64,000 nt of DNA, taken from assembly GCA_013339685.2 (NCBI GenBank), contig CM023481.1, forward strand, positions 118,837,454 to 118,901,453. Reading direction: 5' to 3'. This stretch comes from Hyalomma asiaticum (Eukaryota > Arthropoda > Arachnida > Ixodida > Ixodidae). Under the pieces are notes generated by a model. It searched no databases. It saw only the letters and a program-made list of their open reading frames with translations, and had not been told where the DNA came from. Below are positions 1 through 10,384 of this stretch, in pieces; the first letter of the stretch is position 1; each line of letters opens with the position of its first letter. The position numbers and the translations under genes are program-made.

Positions 1-184
1 TCGGTTAGTAGACGAAACAACATACAATGCACTTTACAAGTTTCCCAAAATGTGGTTAGGCAATACTTCCACAAACTGATCACTTTGTTTTTCCCGAAAG
101 GAATCATCTATAGGCCGTTCCAAATGTCGACAACGCTTGGAAGTGAAAAAAAAAAAAGAATACGCTGTTGTGAGAGCATGTGGA

Positions 185-228
185 TGAATTTTGACTATCT
201 GGGGTTCCTTAACGAGCACCTAACCTAA
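185..228 (-). mobile_element. Degenerate Ruka SINE fragment
   Basis: A short stretch reading 'tctggggttccttaacgagcac' -like sequence matches the body block of the tick SINE Ruka in reverse orientation (full copies read 'cctggggttctttaacgtgc'). Head and tail are missing, so this is an old truncated relic. The match is short and diverged. Confidence 0.45.
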
Positions 229-1018
229 TCAGTGAAATTTCAACTGCATTTAAACAGTCATTTCCTCAACGATTACTTGTTGACTTGGTTATCTACAGTA
301 GCTGAGTTCAGCATATTTCTCGAAAAGAAGAACCAAAACTCGTTCCTCATTCCTTCACAATTATGTAACGAGTTCCCGTTACAAGTTACCTTAATAAGGA
401 ACGCGTTCCAGTTATATTTCGGAAAATAGAACGTGCCGTTGCATTAACGTTACACTTGATTTTTAAATTGAATATAGTGTCGCACTATACTGAGGCAGAA
501 TGAAGTGACTATCATGAAACACGCATCGAATTATGTATATTTAACGAATTTGAACGTCACCGGCAACATATTATTTGGAGAAAGAAATATCCAAAGAAAC
601 GCTCCTAGACAAATATTTTCAGGGAACACCCAACATACTTCAGATACTTCCCCCGTAACTTAGTGCAACACCCCATATGACACTCACCACTTCGGTATTC
701 AAATGCATAGTCAAGATACTCACATGCACCAATGCATGTAACACCCATGCATCTGACACTAAAAGCTAGTAATAGACCTTTGGAATTAGATTAGCATATA
801 AAGATATGTGCCTGACAGATGTCATTACGCGTAAACACTGGAACAAGATTGCCCGAGATGTCATCAGCATTTTCTATACTAAAAGTGTTTTTGTTCAAGA
901 TTAGTAGCGTTTTTTAGCATTTTAGGATTCTAATTGACAGTTCCGGATATATTACTTTTACTTAGTTCTCATCATTTTTAAAGCATTTGTAACTGTAGCA
1001 TACCACGGCACGCGGCAC
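229..1018. other. Non-coding stretch, no recognised gene
   Basis: AT-rich DNA with no domain-bearing reading frame. Near 325-425 it holds iterated 'aacg(c/a)gttcc' words (for example 'aacgagttcccgttac' and 'aacgcgttcc'), which look like a decayed repeat. Nothing else stands out. Confidence 0.5.
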
Positions 1019-1391
1019 GCATGTGCAGTACGTTTCCTTTCCTTCTCCCCGATCCCATCTTCGTCGACACTGTAGCATACACTCTTCGCACGGTGACTTT
1101 TAGTTTATTTTATAGGTACACAAAAATGTGAAAATATGCCCCTTTACCAAAGGTTAAAGCACTTTAACCTTTAGTAAAGGATAGCATATTTTCCCATTTT
1201 TGTGTACCTGTAATATAAACTAAAGGTCACCGTGCCAATAGTGTAGCCACTGCACGCGGGCCGGAGCACTTACGAGACACATACAGCTCGAACATACAAA
1301 GCGTTTATTTGGGGCGTGCGAATGCTTTTTATACCAGAAGTGGGAAAGGAGATGGGAGCGGGGAGAAGGAAAGGGAACGTACTGCACATGC
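1019..1391. repeat. Long inverted repeat, 42-bp arms (1019-1060 / 1350-1391)
   Basis: The sequence beginning 'gcatgtgcagtacg' at 1019-1060 returns as its reverse complement at 1350-1391 with about two mismatches. The spacer contains a separate TA-flanked MITE, which is off-centre and so was probably inserted into an existing foldback. Subtracting the MITE leaves a spacer of about 123 bp. I cannot assign a transposon family. Confidence 0.8.
1078..1245. mobile_element. TA-flanked foldback MITE, copy 1
   Basis: This is an almost fully palindromic 168-bp element. The left end reads TA-CACTCTTCGCACGGTGAC and the right end GTCACCGTGCCAATAGTG-TA. The arms continue inward through the block 'ataggtacacaaaaatgtg' and its complement, to a centre made of 'aaaggttaaag'/'ctttaaccttt'. 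The TA duplication and the lack of coding capacity fit a non-autonomous Tc1/mariner-type element. A second copy lies at 45308-45474. The superfamily is inferred from the TA target only. Confidence 0.8.
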
Positions 1392-2350
1392 ACAGAAGTC
1401 GGGTATGACGTAGACACAACAGTAACATACTGTTATTTTGTTGTTACTTATGGCTGCGCTCAAGTATGTGTCGGTGTGGAGAGGCTTAACATTGCTATCT
1501 CTTAAGTATACCGGCGAATTATACAACGTGGGACTGTTGTCTCTTTTTCTTCGTGGCACATTAGGAATAAGGTTTAATTGCCTGTTCAATTTATAAACAC
1601 ACCCACCTTATGTAAGAGCGAAATGCTGTGGTTCAGGAAATAAATAAATAGCCTTTCACAGGACGCCAAACAAAAATGAGGCACTCTACACGAGAATGGT
1701 TGACAGAATATTGTTAACAGCTAATGAGGCTGTCCAGTGAAGTAGACGGCGTTCGGTGAGTTAGAACTTTTAGTTATTCCTGTGTAGGTGACCTTTTGGT
1801 TCCGTAGCAATGAAGCTATAGTTTTTATTAGAAACAAACTGGGCTTCACCGGACATAACAAACCAGGTTTGCTTTAGAACGCTGTCAACTTCGCTCAGCA
1901 TTACAAGCACGCGCGGACGCACGTAAGCGTGTTAAGCACACGTTCATGTGATCACGTTTCGGAGTATCCTAGGCGACTCGTTTCGTTGACATGGGTATAC
2001 ATCAGGTGAACTCAAACACGAGTGGCAATGCGCGTACGAGCCACTCTTTCTTTCTTTGTAAGTGTGGCTCATATAGCGGCGCATGAAAAACCACTGCTTC
2101 TATTCAGTTCAATTAGGTTTAATTATAATGAGGGTTAATTGGCCTTGTTCTGCATTGAACATACGCTCTGATATCACACTTATTCTATGGAGCTGTAAAC
2201 TTGCACCTCTGCCTCCCCTTCATATCGTTTTTTTTTATCGGAATTTTCATTTTTCTTCTTTTTTTTTTACTTTTCTGAGGATGGACAGCCTGAACTTCTG
2301 ATTTTCTGGGGCGTCCCGCAAGAAATAACGTCGCTAGGTGCTAGTGCCAT
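1392..2350. other. Non-coding stretch, no recognised gene
   Basis: No protein domain or RNA gene is visible on either strand. A T-rich tract lies at about 2226-2275. Short reading frames here have no recognisable motif. Confidence 0.5.
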
Positions 2351-2359
2351 AAAAATACG

Positions 2360-2431
2360 AAGGAAAGAAGTGACTTTCCTGGCCAGCAATATCTATATTC
2401 GGGCACGACGACGCAGCTGGCAGTCTGCCTC
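2360..2431. repeat. Short direct repeat, copy 1 (partner at 3703-3783)
   Basis: The block 'aagtgactttcctggccagc ... agctggcagtctgcctca' occurs here and again after the assembly gap at 3703-3783. The two copies flank the 1-kb repeat plus the gap, so they may be a local duplication or two members of one interspersed repeat. The second copy contains a hairpin, 'ccagctacat' against 'atgtagctgg'. Confidence 0.7.
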
Positions 2432-2643
2432 ATGTAATGACTAGCATTTTATTTCGTAACGCTGTGCCATCTTGGCTAAATGTCATGGTATCGCGTTTTC
2501 CTCGGTGATGATTTTAGATGCCTCCATGCTCACGGGAACCTGTATAAGTGTTCCAGGAGCGGGGGGGCGAGGGGGGAGGGGCATTTCAGGCAGCCGAGAG
2601 CACGGCTGGATCTACTTTATTAACACACACACACACACGCACG

Positions 2644-2705
<62 letters not shown>

Positions 2706-3434
2706 CACCACACACACACACACACCAGTCAGCTCTATACTTCCCACAACAGCTTCGTACCTGTGGCCCGCCCAACGACCTATACTCATTTTGTGCCCAT
2801 TTCGGGCTTCAAGGCCCTTGCACCATAGCGCGCCCTTTCCCTGCAAGATCAAACCGGAGGTTGTCCCGTTATAGCTTGTCGGGGTCGTCCGATTTATCTT
2901 AAAAGCAAGCAGAAAGCAAGTTTCTTTTACTATTCCCCCCTCCGTATCTCGACGAAGAGAGACTGTTCGCGCTCTGCTAAAGAACCGTACACCGCCTGCG
3001 TGATCCGGGTGCGAAATCACCGGCCAAGCTACCTTCTTTGGGCCCGTATACACGCAGCTTCAAAAGCCATGAGACACGCTCTGTAACAGACAGTACGTAG
3101 AGTATAGTCGCTGGTAAGTGGTGTTGCCTATATCGGTTGCGTTCCGTTCTGCTACCTCCTTGTGCGTTCTGCTACCTCCTTTATATTCGTGCACATAGTC
3201 CCGTGTGTAAGCCACTGCAACGTATCCATCCATAAGAGGTTGGGTTCTAATGGGAACCTTGCTCTATAATGTTTTAGCTTTACATTGCGAGGACGTTACT
3301 CGTCAAGAGAAGTATAGCCATGAGATCGCTGGTCAGAACATTCCTTAGTGCTCATTTACGCCTCCATGCGTAAGAAAGTAATTGCAGCTTTAATGAAGGA
3401 AAAAAAATCTCACGTTGTATTGAGACGCAAACTT
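2432..3434. repeat. 1-kb interspersed repeat, copy 1
   Basis: The sequence starting 'tgtaatgactagcattt' and ending 'tattgagacgcaaact' is almost the same as 14127-15126. Shared parts are the G-rich tract, the embedded (CA)n, the block after it and a doubled 'cgttctgctacctcctt' word at about 3145-3182. On the minus strand a 'ttaataaag' polyadenylation-like word follows the (GT)n, so a solo LTR or the 3' end of a retroelement is possible, but I see no clear TG...CA ends with a target duplication. The right end is lost in the N gap. Confidence 0.8.
2633..2725. repeat. (CA)n microsatellite with CGCA interruptions
   Basis: About 93 bp of CA repeat, broken by CGCA runs and one 'cca' slip. It lies inside the 1-kb repeat at the same place as the uninterrupted (CA)n at 14305-14397, so the microsatellite travels with the repeat. 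Confidence 0.95.
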
Positions 3435-3534
3435 NNNNNNNNNNNNNNNNNNNNNNNNNNNNNNNNNNNNNNNNNNNNNNNNNNNNNNNNNNNNNNNNNN
3501 NNNNNNNNNNNNNNNNNNNNNNNNNNNNNNNNNN
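3435..3534. other. Assembly gap (100 N)
   Basis: Exactly 100 unknown bases, the usual placeholder for a gap of unknown size. It joins the 3' end of the 1-kb repeat to the middle of a GCGAAGC-ended element, so both repeats are cut by the gap. Confidence 0.98.
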
Positions 3535-3696
3535 CCAACGTTGTCTCTCGCGGGCGAGCGCGTGCCGGGAGCCACGCGCTCGCCCTCGGCGCGTGCGTGC
3601 CTCCCGGCAGGCACGCGCCGGTGGCTACCTACTACTACTACTACTACATACATCGGGGACGCACAACCCACGCCTTAAGGAGCTTCGCCCCTAAAA
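3535..3696 (+). mobile_element. GCGAAGC-ended repeat element, copy 1 (3' part only)
   Basis: From 'caacgttgtctctcgcgggc' to the terminal 'aaggagcttcgcccctaaaa' this matches the last part of the copy at 25692-26300. It includes the CG-rich 'ccctcggcgcg' block and a (TAC)n run at 3627-3650. The 5' part is missing at the assembly gap. Confidence 0.8.
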
Positions 3697-3702
3697 TACC
3701 AA

Positions 3703-3783
3703 AGAAATAAGTGACTTTCCTGGCCAGCTACATTCGGGCTCGTTGAGCCAGCTTACGCGACGATGTAGCTGGCAGTCTGCCTC
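3703..3783. repeat. Short direct repeat, copy 2, containing a hairpin
   Basis: Partner of 2360-2431. It sits directly after the end of the GCGAAGC-ended element. It can fold on 'ccagctacat'/'atgtagctgg' with an inner 'ggctc'/'gagcc' pair. Confidence 0.7.
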
Positions 3784-4685
3784 ACGCATCCCCAGGATTT
3801 CGGGACATGTACATGTCGCGCCATCTCTCGGCAGCGGCCGGGCGCCACCGCCGTAACTGAATGGGAAGCGCAAGAAAAAAAATCATATCTCACGAACGGG
3901 ACATGATATTAAAAACGACTCACGGTTTAAGATACTAGGGCACCACTGGAACATTTAAGGAGTCATTTCAATAATGTGGCACAAGGTGCCTTCCTTCCCA
4001 GGCCATTTGAAGATCTTACCACACAGCCTATGAGAGCGGCCTCAATTTAGACCCACCTTGGCCTCTTTAAACACCGATTTCAAAGCTTAGAAATGAGATT
4101 TCAAAATCGACTCCCGGTTTTAGATTGGCCGATAAGTGCTCTTTCGATTTATATACTGCGTTATTGTGTAGCTAAAGCCGTGTAGCTTCCTCGGTCGTTT
4201 TTGTCGGCCTTATGGACCCCTTTCATAAATCTAAAGCTGGCTTCTCTGCAATGCACTTTGCATAGCAGAGAAGCCAGCTAACAGACTGTAAACAGCGTAT
4301 TGGGTTGTTTGCTTACGCTCTGACAAGGAAAACGCATACATGTGCAACTAGGACCTCGTTTCCGCTTGAAGGACAACAGGTACCGCCATTAGTTGGGCGA
4401 ATAGTGCAGGGAAGCGCACTTGCGTATTACGAAAAGGGGATTATATGGTGTTTCTAAAGCCCACATCTGCTCCTACATTGAATCGGGGTGTCAGATCTGC
4501 TCGTGGCGCTAATTTTTTGAATGCATATACTTTGTCTCGCGTTCGCTTTGTCACGTATCACCCGGATCAAAAAATCACGAGGTTTAAACTGCGGTTCGTA
4601 CACCAGATAGAGGACTAGGGATTGCTGCAGTGAAAATAGAATAGAATAGTAATATAAATCGCAAGCATCGTATTGTGTAAGAATA
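3784..4685. other. Non-coding stretch with one strong hairpin
   Basis: No gene is recognised. The notable object is a perfect 15-bp stem at 4235-4249 and 4265-4279 ('agctggcttctctgc' and its complement) with a 15-nt loop. Confidence 0.6.
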
Positions 4686-5615
4686 TTTTAAATGCGAAAT
4701 ATTTCTTAGCGAACTTCGGCGACTTTGAGCGTCTATCTGTCTACCCGCCTACGAATTTGAGCTCTCTGGACCGTATAGTTAATGGGATTTATATCAGAAT
4801 TCGTATGGCATACTATGACTGTATGACTATCATAAATGACTGGTCATATCATGGAAATCGTGACTTACTTGTCGCGAACACCATTTTTTACATGCCATGG
4901 GCATGGTGCTCTAGCGGCCGTTTCGTTTACTTGATATATACCAAAATTGGTGTGATGAGACAATTGTGTACGACTAACATTATTGCCGGTGTTAACATGA
5001 CAATCATGACATCCATGCCATGTACAACATGAATTACGTGCCCTAATCATGGTGCGCTCACGGTCATGTCGCTAGCTTGATATAAACCAATATTGCTATT
5101 GCGCAACGTGACTGTATGACGAACTTAAATGGAAGGTGGCAGCATGAAAATCATGACATCCATGATATGTCAGCATGATATTCATACCACGCTCATGGTG
5201 CGTTTGCGGCCAGTTTGCTAGCTTGATATTCATTGAATTTAGTTTTGCGTGACGTGTGTGTATGAGGAACATAAATAACAGATGGTAGAATGAAAATCAC
5301 GATATGCATGTCATGTACAACATGATGTACGTGTCCTGCTCATGCTGCGCTCACGGCCGTGTCGCTAGCTTGATATTAAGTGACGTGACTGTATGACGAA
5401 CTTAAATGACAAGTGGGGATATGAAAATCATGACATATCATGTACAGCATGACTTGCATGCCACGCTCATGGTGCGCTCATGGCCAGTTCGCTGTAGCTT
5501 GATATACACCAAAATTGATATTGTGTGATGTGACGGCACGACAAACATGAATAACATGTCTTGACATGTAAATTATGACATGCATGTTATGTACAACATG
5601 ATTTGCTCCTTGCTG
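4686..5615 (+). repeat. Interspersed repeat with ~147-bp tandem units, copy 1
   Basis: Begins with 'aaatgcgaaatatttctta' and 'gcgaacttcggcgactttg', as at 13326. It then continues as about six diverged tandem units, each carrying 'atgaaaatcatgacat', a 'catgccatgtacaacatga' segment, 'ctcatggtgcgctc' and 'gctagcttgatata'. Spacings between the equivalent ATGAAAAT points are about 146, 147, 149, 131 and 145 bp; the short unit has lost about 16 bp. Short frames across it are by-products of the repeat. The transposon class is unknown. Confidence 0.85.
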
Positions 5616-6273
5616 GCCTCTTCGCATTACACCGATTCCCACAATTCATGGTATCTGCCAGGTTTTCTTTTATATACATGTCCCAAATCGCTTCCATTTG
5701 GTTGATTTTGCTTTCCTAACCTGTGATGAATGCATACGCCGATGAAAAGATACGGCGTGATGCCCTCGGTAATTATGGCAATTAGTGCGTGTGCCCGCGC
5801 GTCCGCAGGAGTGTTCGCGTGCTTGCCAGTGTGCAAGCTCGCTTTCCATTGTGGTAGCCAAGAGGCTTCTTTCCCAATTTTTTTTATTGCGCGTGTGTAT
5901 ATCTATGGATCTGAGCCCAACTAAAGAACTAAAGGTTGTCGTGTGTTCTTTGTGCAGAGAGAGGTGAATAAAGAAGAGAGTACAAGGCGCGGAGGGATTC
6001 GAGGAAGACGATGGGCAAGAAATACGATGGAGCCGCCTGAAACGGGGCTCTTGCGTGGTTTTTCTTGAACTGTCACCTCTTCCCCCTCCACGCCACACTA
6101 GCACTGCCCACCGGGCTTTCCCCCTCCCAGCGTTGCTTCCTTACTTTCCCGTCTTTTCGAGGAGATTCGTTAGAGTAGTGCCAGGTGTCCTCTGGCTCAA
6201 CCTGACTATGTTGCTCCCCCCTCCACTCCCTCTTCCAGAGAGGAGACCACAGCGACGAACGAACACCGCCCGC
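5616..6273. other. Non-coding stretch, no recognised gene
   Basis: Mixed-composition DNA. Frames on both strands overlap heavily and carry no recognisable domain. A pyrimidine-rich segment runs at about 6068-6240. Confidence 0.5.
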
Positions 6274-6301
6274 GGGGGGGGGGGGGGGGGGGGGGGGGGG
6301 G
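6274..6301. repeat. G28 homopolymer
   Basis: Twenty-eight consecutive G on the plus strand, preceded by 'ccgcccgc'. Such runs can form G-quadruplexes and are often miscounted in sequencing, so the exact length is uncertain. Confidence 0.9.
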
Positions 6302-6590
6302 ACGGGATGAGCGCGAAGGGGACAGACGAGAGTAGTTCGCTGAGATGCCGAAGCAGGAGCGCCTAGACCGCGTGTTATCGCCTGTACACGCGTGTTTCGC
6401 TCGAGTGAAGTCGACGAGAAAGTTCGAGTGGAGGCCATGTGGAGGCACTCAAGGACGGAGAAAGGTCCGGTGTGGTGTGGTTCCAATGAACCACGCACAA
6501 GGACGCGTACCGCACCAACACGTGTGTTGCGCTGTTTAGAAGTTCGTAAAGATGTACCTTATTCACTTGCATAATACATGCCCTCGTTTA

Positions 6591-6660
6591 ATATCATCAT
6601 CATCAGCCCATCTCATGTCCACTGCAGGGCGAAGGTCTCCCCATGCCCCGGGGGAGGATC
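6591..6660 (-). mobile_element. LINE 3'-tail fragment (RT-type non-LTR element)
   Basis: The sequence 'atcatcatcatcagcccatc' followed by 'tccactgcagggcgaaggtc' matches the last codons and (GATGAT)n-like tail of the widespread arthropod LINE whose longer fragment is at 41895-42355 (there 'catcatcagcagcattctat' and 'ctactgcaggacgaaggcct'). Orientation is minus. Only the extreme 3' end is present. Confidence 0.6.
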
Positions 6661-6992
6661 TGTACATGAGATGCATAAGGGCTCCCACCACCACCATGCC
6701 TCATCTGCGTAACTCACCGAAGCACCAGATCAGGAATTGGCCTCCCCGGTGTAACACCACGGCCAGCACCTCCCAAATGACTCGTTTAATATGCGTACCC
6801 CTAAATTTTAGCGATATTTAGGGGGGCAAAAAGTTATTCGCATATTTTGCGCTCCCGTGCCTTCCTCCAACGCTTATGCATGAGACCCGCGCCTCTTCTC
6901 TGTCCTTCACTCACTTATTAAACGATGTGATTGATGTAGAAAAAAATTCCTGAAAATTATTTATTTATTACAATGGATGTCACAGCACTAGA
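6661..6992. other. Non-coding stretch
   Basis: No recognisable gene or RNA. It ends in an AT-rich 'ttatttatttatt' segment just before the Ruka copy. Confidence 0.45.
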
Positions 6993-7230
6993 CCCCGCCA
7001 CGGTGGTCTAGTGGCTACGGTACTTGGCTGCTGATCCGAAGGTCGCGGGATCGAATCCCGGCCGCGGCGGCTGCATTTCGATGGAGGCGAAATCTTGAGG
7101 CCCGTGTGCTGTGCGATGTCAGTGCACGTTAAAGAACCCCAGGTGGTCTAAATTTCCGGAGACCTCCACTACGGCGTCTCTCATAATCAGACCTGGTTTC
7201 GGGACGTTAAACTCCACAAATCAACCAATC
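6993..7230 (+). mobile_element. Ruka-like tRNA-derived SINE, full length
   Basis: The head reads 'ccccgccacggtggtctagt' with Pol III box-like parts: A box in 'ggtctagtggctacgg' and B box in 'gggatcgaatccc'. The body has 'cacgttaaagaaccccaggt' and 'tttccggagacctccacta'. The tail 'gggacgttaaactccacaaa' ends in 'tcaaccaatc'. Ruka is known as a tick SINE mobilised by LINE machinery in trans. No convincing target duplication is visible. Confidence 0.85.
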
Positions 7231-7954
7231 GTATACACATGTGGTACTCTTCCGTTCATGCATATCACAACATTTCTTAGGTAAACGTACCAGTTGTAGC
7301 ACCCTCCGTACATTTTTGAAACTAATTATTCGAACAAAGAACTTTGAGTTCAATGGGAAACATTGCATTAAGATTAGCGCTGAACCTATGCGGACGAAAA
7401 TTGGGCCCGATTACCCAAATTGCTTTATAGGTGCTCTCGAGAATGAGTATTTGTAGCTAATCTTTGAAACCGTTCTTCTACAAGCCGTTATTAACGACAT
7501 TTGCTTAACTTTACATCATGGAAAAGGAGAACACGCTAGCGTTATTTCCTTTTCTACTAAAGTACATCGTACTATATCGTTTTCGTATGAACATTCAAAG
7601 GACAGCATATTTTTTTAGATGCGACGTACTCATCAGTAGCACACCGCACTGCGCTTTTTTCTATGGCAAACCTCAAGCTCGATGTCAGACCGAACTTGCG
7701 ATGACCTACTCCGCCCACGCATTTAAAATTAAAGCTGTACTTAACGACCGCTAAAGCATACAGCAATGCCAAGCGAACGCCTCAAGCAAATTTTCAAATA
7801 ACCACTAAGAATCCACGCGTATGTCGGTTGCCGTGTTTGCAAAAAGTCCGGCGATGTATGCTTTGTATAAACAATGCAGACTGCCAAGTGCTCTAGTGTC
7901 ACTCAAGCACTGCATCACATTTCAGCTGTAAAAATTTTAAAAATCCAATATGTC
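7231..7954. other. Non-coding stretch, no recognised gene
   Basis: AT-rich DNA with short frames lacking any recognisable motif on either strand. Confidence 0.5.
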
Positions 7955-8110
7955 GCAATTTCTATGATTGTTCGAAGCAATCACAAGGCCCACTGCAATT
8001 CTATCACCGAACCTACCTATACATCAAGACACTAAAGAATACCTGGGCATGGTCCGCTTATTCGTTTTACAGCAACCATTCCAGAGTCCGATTTTAGGTC
8101 ACACTATGAA
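7955..8110 (+). pseudogene. Possible decayed Penelope-like GIY-YIG fragment
   Basis: The words 'gcaatcacaaggcccac', 'ccgaacctacctatacatca' and 'cctgggcatgg' line up in order with the NNHxAH, LPxLPxxxH and PGH parts of the better preserved GIY-YIG fragments at 9555-9850 and 12352-12702. No continuous reading frame remains, so this is a weak call. Confidence 0.35.
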
Positions 8111-9554
8111 GGGACATACACAAATAATCAATTATTCACAAATTTAAGACCATATCCTCGGGTTTAAATGAGAATATTGGAAAATTAACTTGGTTGTCGC
8201 TGTAGCAGATTATTGGTTTTTCTCAACCACGAGTGACATTACGTTTGACTTTTTTTTTTCGAAAACGAGGGTGTTAACACAGCTTCCTGTAAAGACCACG
8301 CTCCGTTCTGTTTCATGTTTCTCTAAAAATCCGACAGCTCAGGCGTTCTGAGTCTGTTTATTGTACGTAGCTATAGTTCGCTGGCATAGACAGACACATC
8401 TTACTCGAATTCGAAATCATGTGCGATTGGACTTAAGTCACGCGCAATCCGTTGATGCACGTATGCTTGTTTAATAGTTATGAAACCAAATAGAATACGA
8501 ATCGATATGCACTATTCGATTTCATTATTAGAAATTTCCAGAGCCCGAAAATTCTACATTTTATTCGTAAAAAAATATTCAGACGCATTGACAGAGGAAG
8601 TATTTGGTTAGATCTAGCCGACAAAAAATAGAGTTGTGAAAAGTGAGGTTGGCTTGAATGCAGCAGTAACTAGGACATTCGAGATATTAAGTAACCGTAT
8701 ACGTAGCGATTGACCGTACATTAATCTCACGATTGCCTATCTCGTGACAGAGGCGTATTTGCCATGATTGTTTCCTTTAAATTTTCGCGATTGACACGTT
8801 ACATACACCCCTTGCTAGCTTTGCTGCTTCATCCATGCCTGGAGCCACGGCTGCTTTGTGAAAATTGATCGAGCGACCGTGCAAGAGCTCTGCGAACAAA
8901 ACTACAACGCTAGTGATATCATGATGATGACAGTAAATTGATGAAACTTTCGCTTCCATGACACTACAATTTTTAAGGGATCAATATATCCTCCGTAATC
9001 CCGTAAAAGGTTGGGCTACATGCGTCGCGGTAAAAAAAAATCATCCCTCGACGTTTTCCTTTATAGTTTTCTCATCGGCACCGAGTATCACCACCTACTC
9101 GAAAAACATTCCATTTTTCGAGTATGCACTATTCTATAAGAGTACCAAATCTAATAGAAGGCTATTCGATTCGTTATTCGAAATCTTCGAATGGCACTGA
9201 TGTACGTTCTTGCATGCTGACAAAATATCACCAAATGGGCCTGCTTGCATTTTTTATGCTACACGCGTGTTCTTCCTTCAGAGGTTTGGCTATATAAGCT
9301 TATATCTTTTGCCGGTGAACAGGACTCTCATCTTTTCATCTTTCCATGGTATAGTATTACGCACAATATATTTTACTAATCTCGCATGACCCACATGACC
9401 AATATATTGAGATGTATTCTCACTTCAATGTCACGGGCTTATCATTTGAGCGCAACGCAGCATATGTGCCCAACCACATGCGCATGTATATAGAATGAAA
9501 ACTCAGCTAGTGAAGCGTTGTAATAAAACAAAAACGACTTTCCTTACTCATTTA
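8111..9554. other. AT-rich non-coding stretch with ATTCGAA words
   Basis: No gene is recognised. Segments at about 8490-8530 and 9100-9190 share 'atgcactattc' and are rich in 'attcga' words. Such words are typical of subterminal regions of some DNA transposons, but I could not define ends. Confidence 0.4.
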
Positions 9555-9850
9555 GCCTTTACTCATTTATATGCTGCATTGCAACGTCTGCGGACAGCAA
9601 TACGTTGGCCAAACGGACACGGCATTTTGCTTGCGATTCAACAATCACGGGTACAATATGCCACTTCGCTGCCGAACTTGCCCGTATATCAAGACACGTT
9701 CCACTGCCGAATCACAGCTTTAGGGATATTGCGGTAAATATTTTGTAGTCCGGCTCCCGAAAGCCACGCGAGCGTGAACATCGCAAGGCATATTTTTTTC
9801 AAATATGGCACACTAGAATCCGGCATAAATGAGGACCCCGTCCGACTCTC
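9555..9850 (+). pseudogene. Penelope-like element GIY-YIG endonuclease fragment
   Basis: Around 9572-9665 one frame reads CNVCGQQYVGQTDTAFCLRF then NNHG, the core of the Penelope-type GIY-YIG endonuclease: CxxC between the two halves, the 'YVGQT' YIG motif, then RFNNH. After a frameshift the order LPNLPVYQ, NHSF and DIAVNIL is kept. A final part encodes REREHRKAYF and, near 9822-9850, NEDPV. The upstream RT is absent and the frame is broken, so this is a dead 5'-truncated copy. GIY-YIG enzymes nick DNA during target-primed insertion. Confidence 0.75.
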
Positions 9851-10269
9851 CTGCCTCAAAGAAATAAGCCAGCAAAAATGTGCCGTCTAGACATACCATG
9901 CCTGTTTGAAAGGGTTGAATGTGTCGGCGATTTCGCGCTGCGAACGAAGAAAGCAAAAAAAAAAGCGACAAAAAGTCGATCACCGACGCCACTTCTAGAC
10001 GACGTCCCTCTTGAGTTGCACCAACAAAGGAGGGTAATTACGTGCCGCGTAGCACTGAAGCCAAACGCGTGTCGAATTGTTTGCTGGCGCCGCCGAACGC
10101 TTGCGACCATACCTAAGGACGCCCGGGAACACAATCGAAACCACATGCTCATCAATCGTCCACCGACCATCCGCATTCTCCAAAGAAGTTAGAGGGAACG
10201 CAGGGCGACGACAGTAACATCCGAACCCTGAGGAAGAAAGGCCCCCACTCGATACGTTGGTTCAAAAAG

Positions 10270-10271
<2 letters not shown>
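9851..10271. other. Non-coding stretch between PLE fragments
   Basis: No domain is recognised. Overlapping frames on both strands have unremarkable composition. It may include decayed PLE sequence, but I cannot show it. Confidence 0.4.

Positions 10272-10347
<76 letters not shown>
10272..10347. repeat. (CA)n microsatellite
   Basis: About 76 bp of CA with one 'gca' interruption, immediately upstream of the preserved part of a PLE. Confidence 0.95.
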
Positions 10348-10349
<2 letters not shown>

Positions 10350-10384
10350 CCAAGCCCATATATACGGGCGGATCTGCTCGCAAC

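Noticed and set aside
2633..2725. CRISPR array
   Set aside because: Regular spacing comes from a dinucleotide microsatellite; there are no repeats with unique spacers anywhere in the window, and the DNA is eukaryotic.
4686..5615. Centromeric or telomeric satellite
   Set aside because: Only about six units here and three at 13326, each attached to the same leader, so a dispersed repeat fits better.
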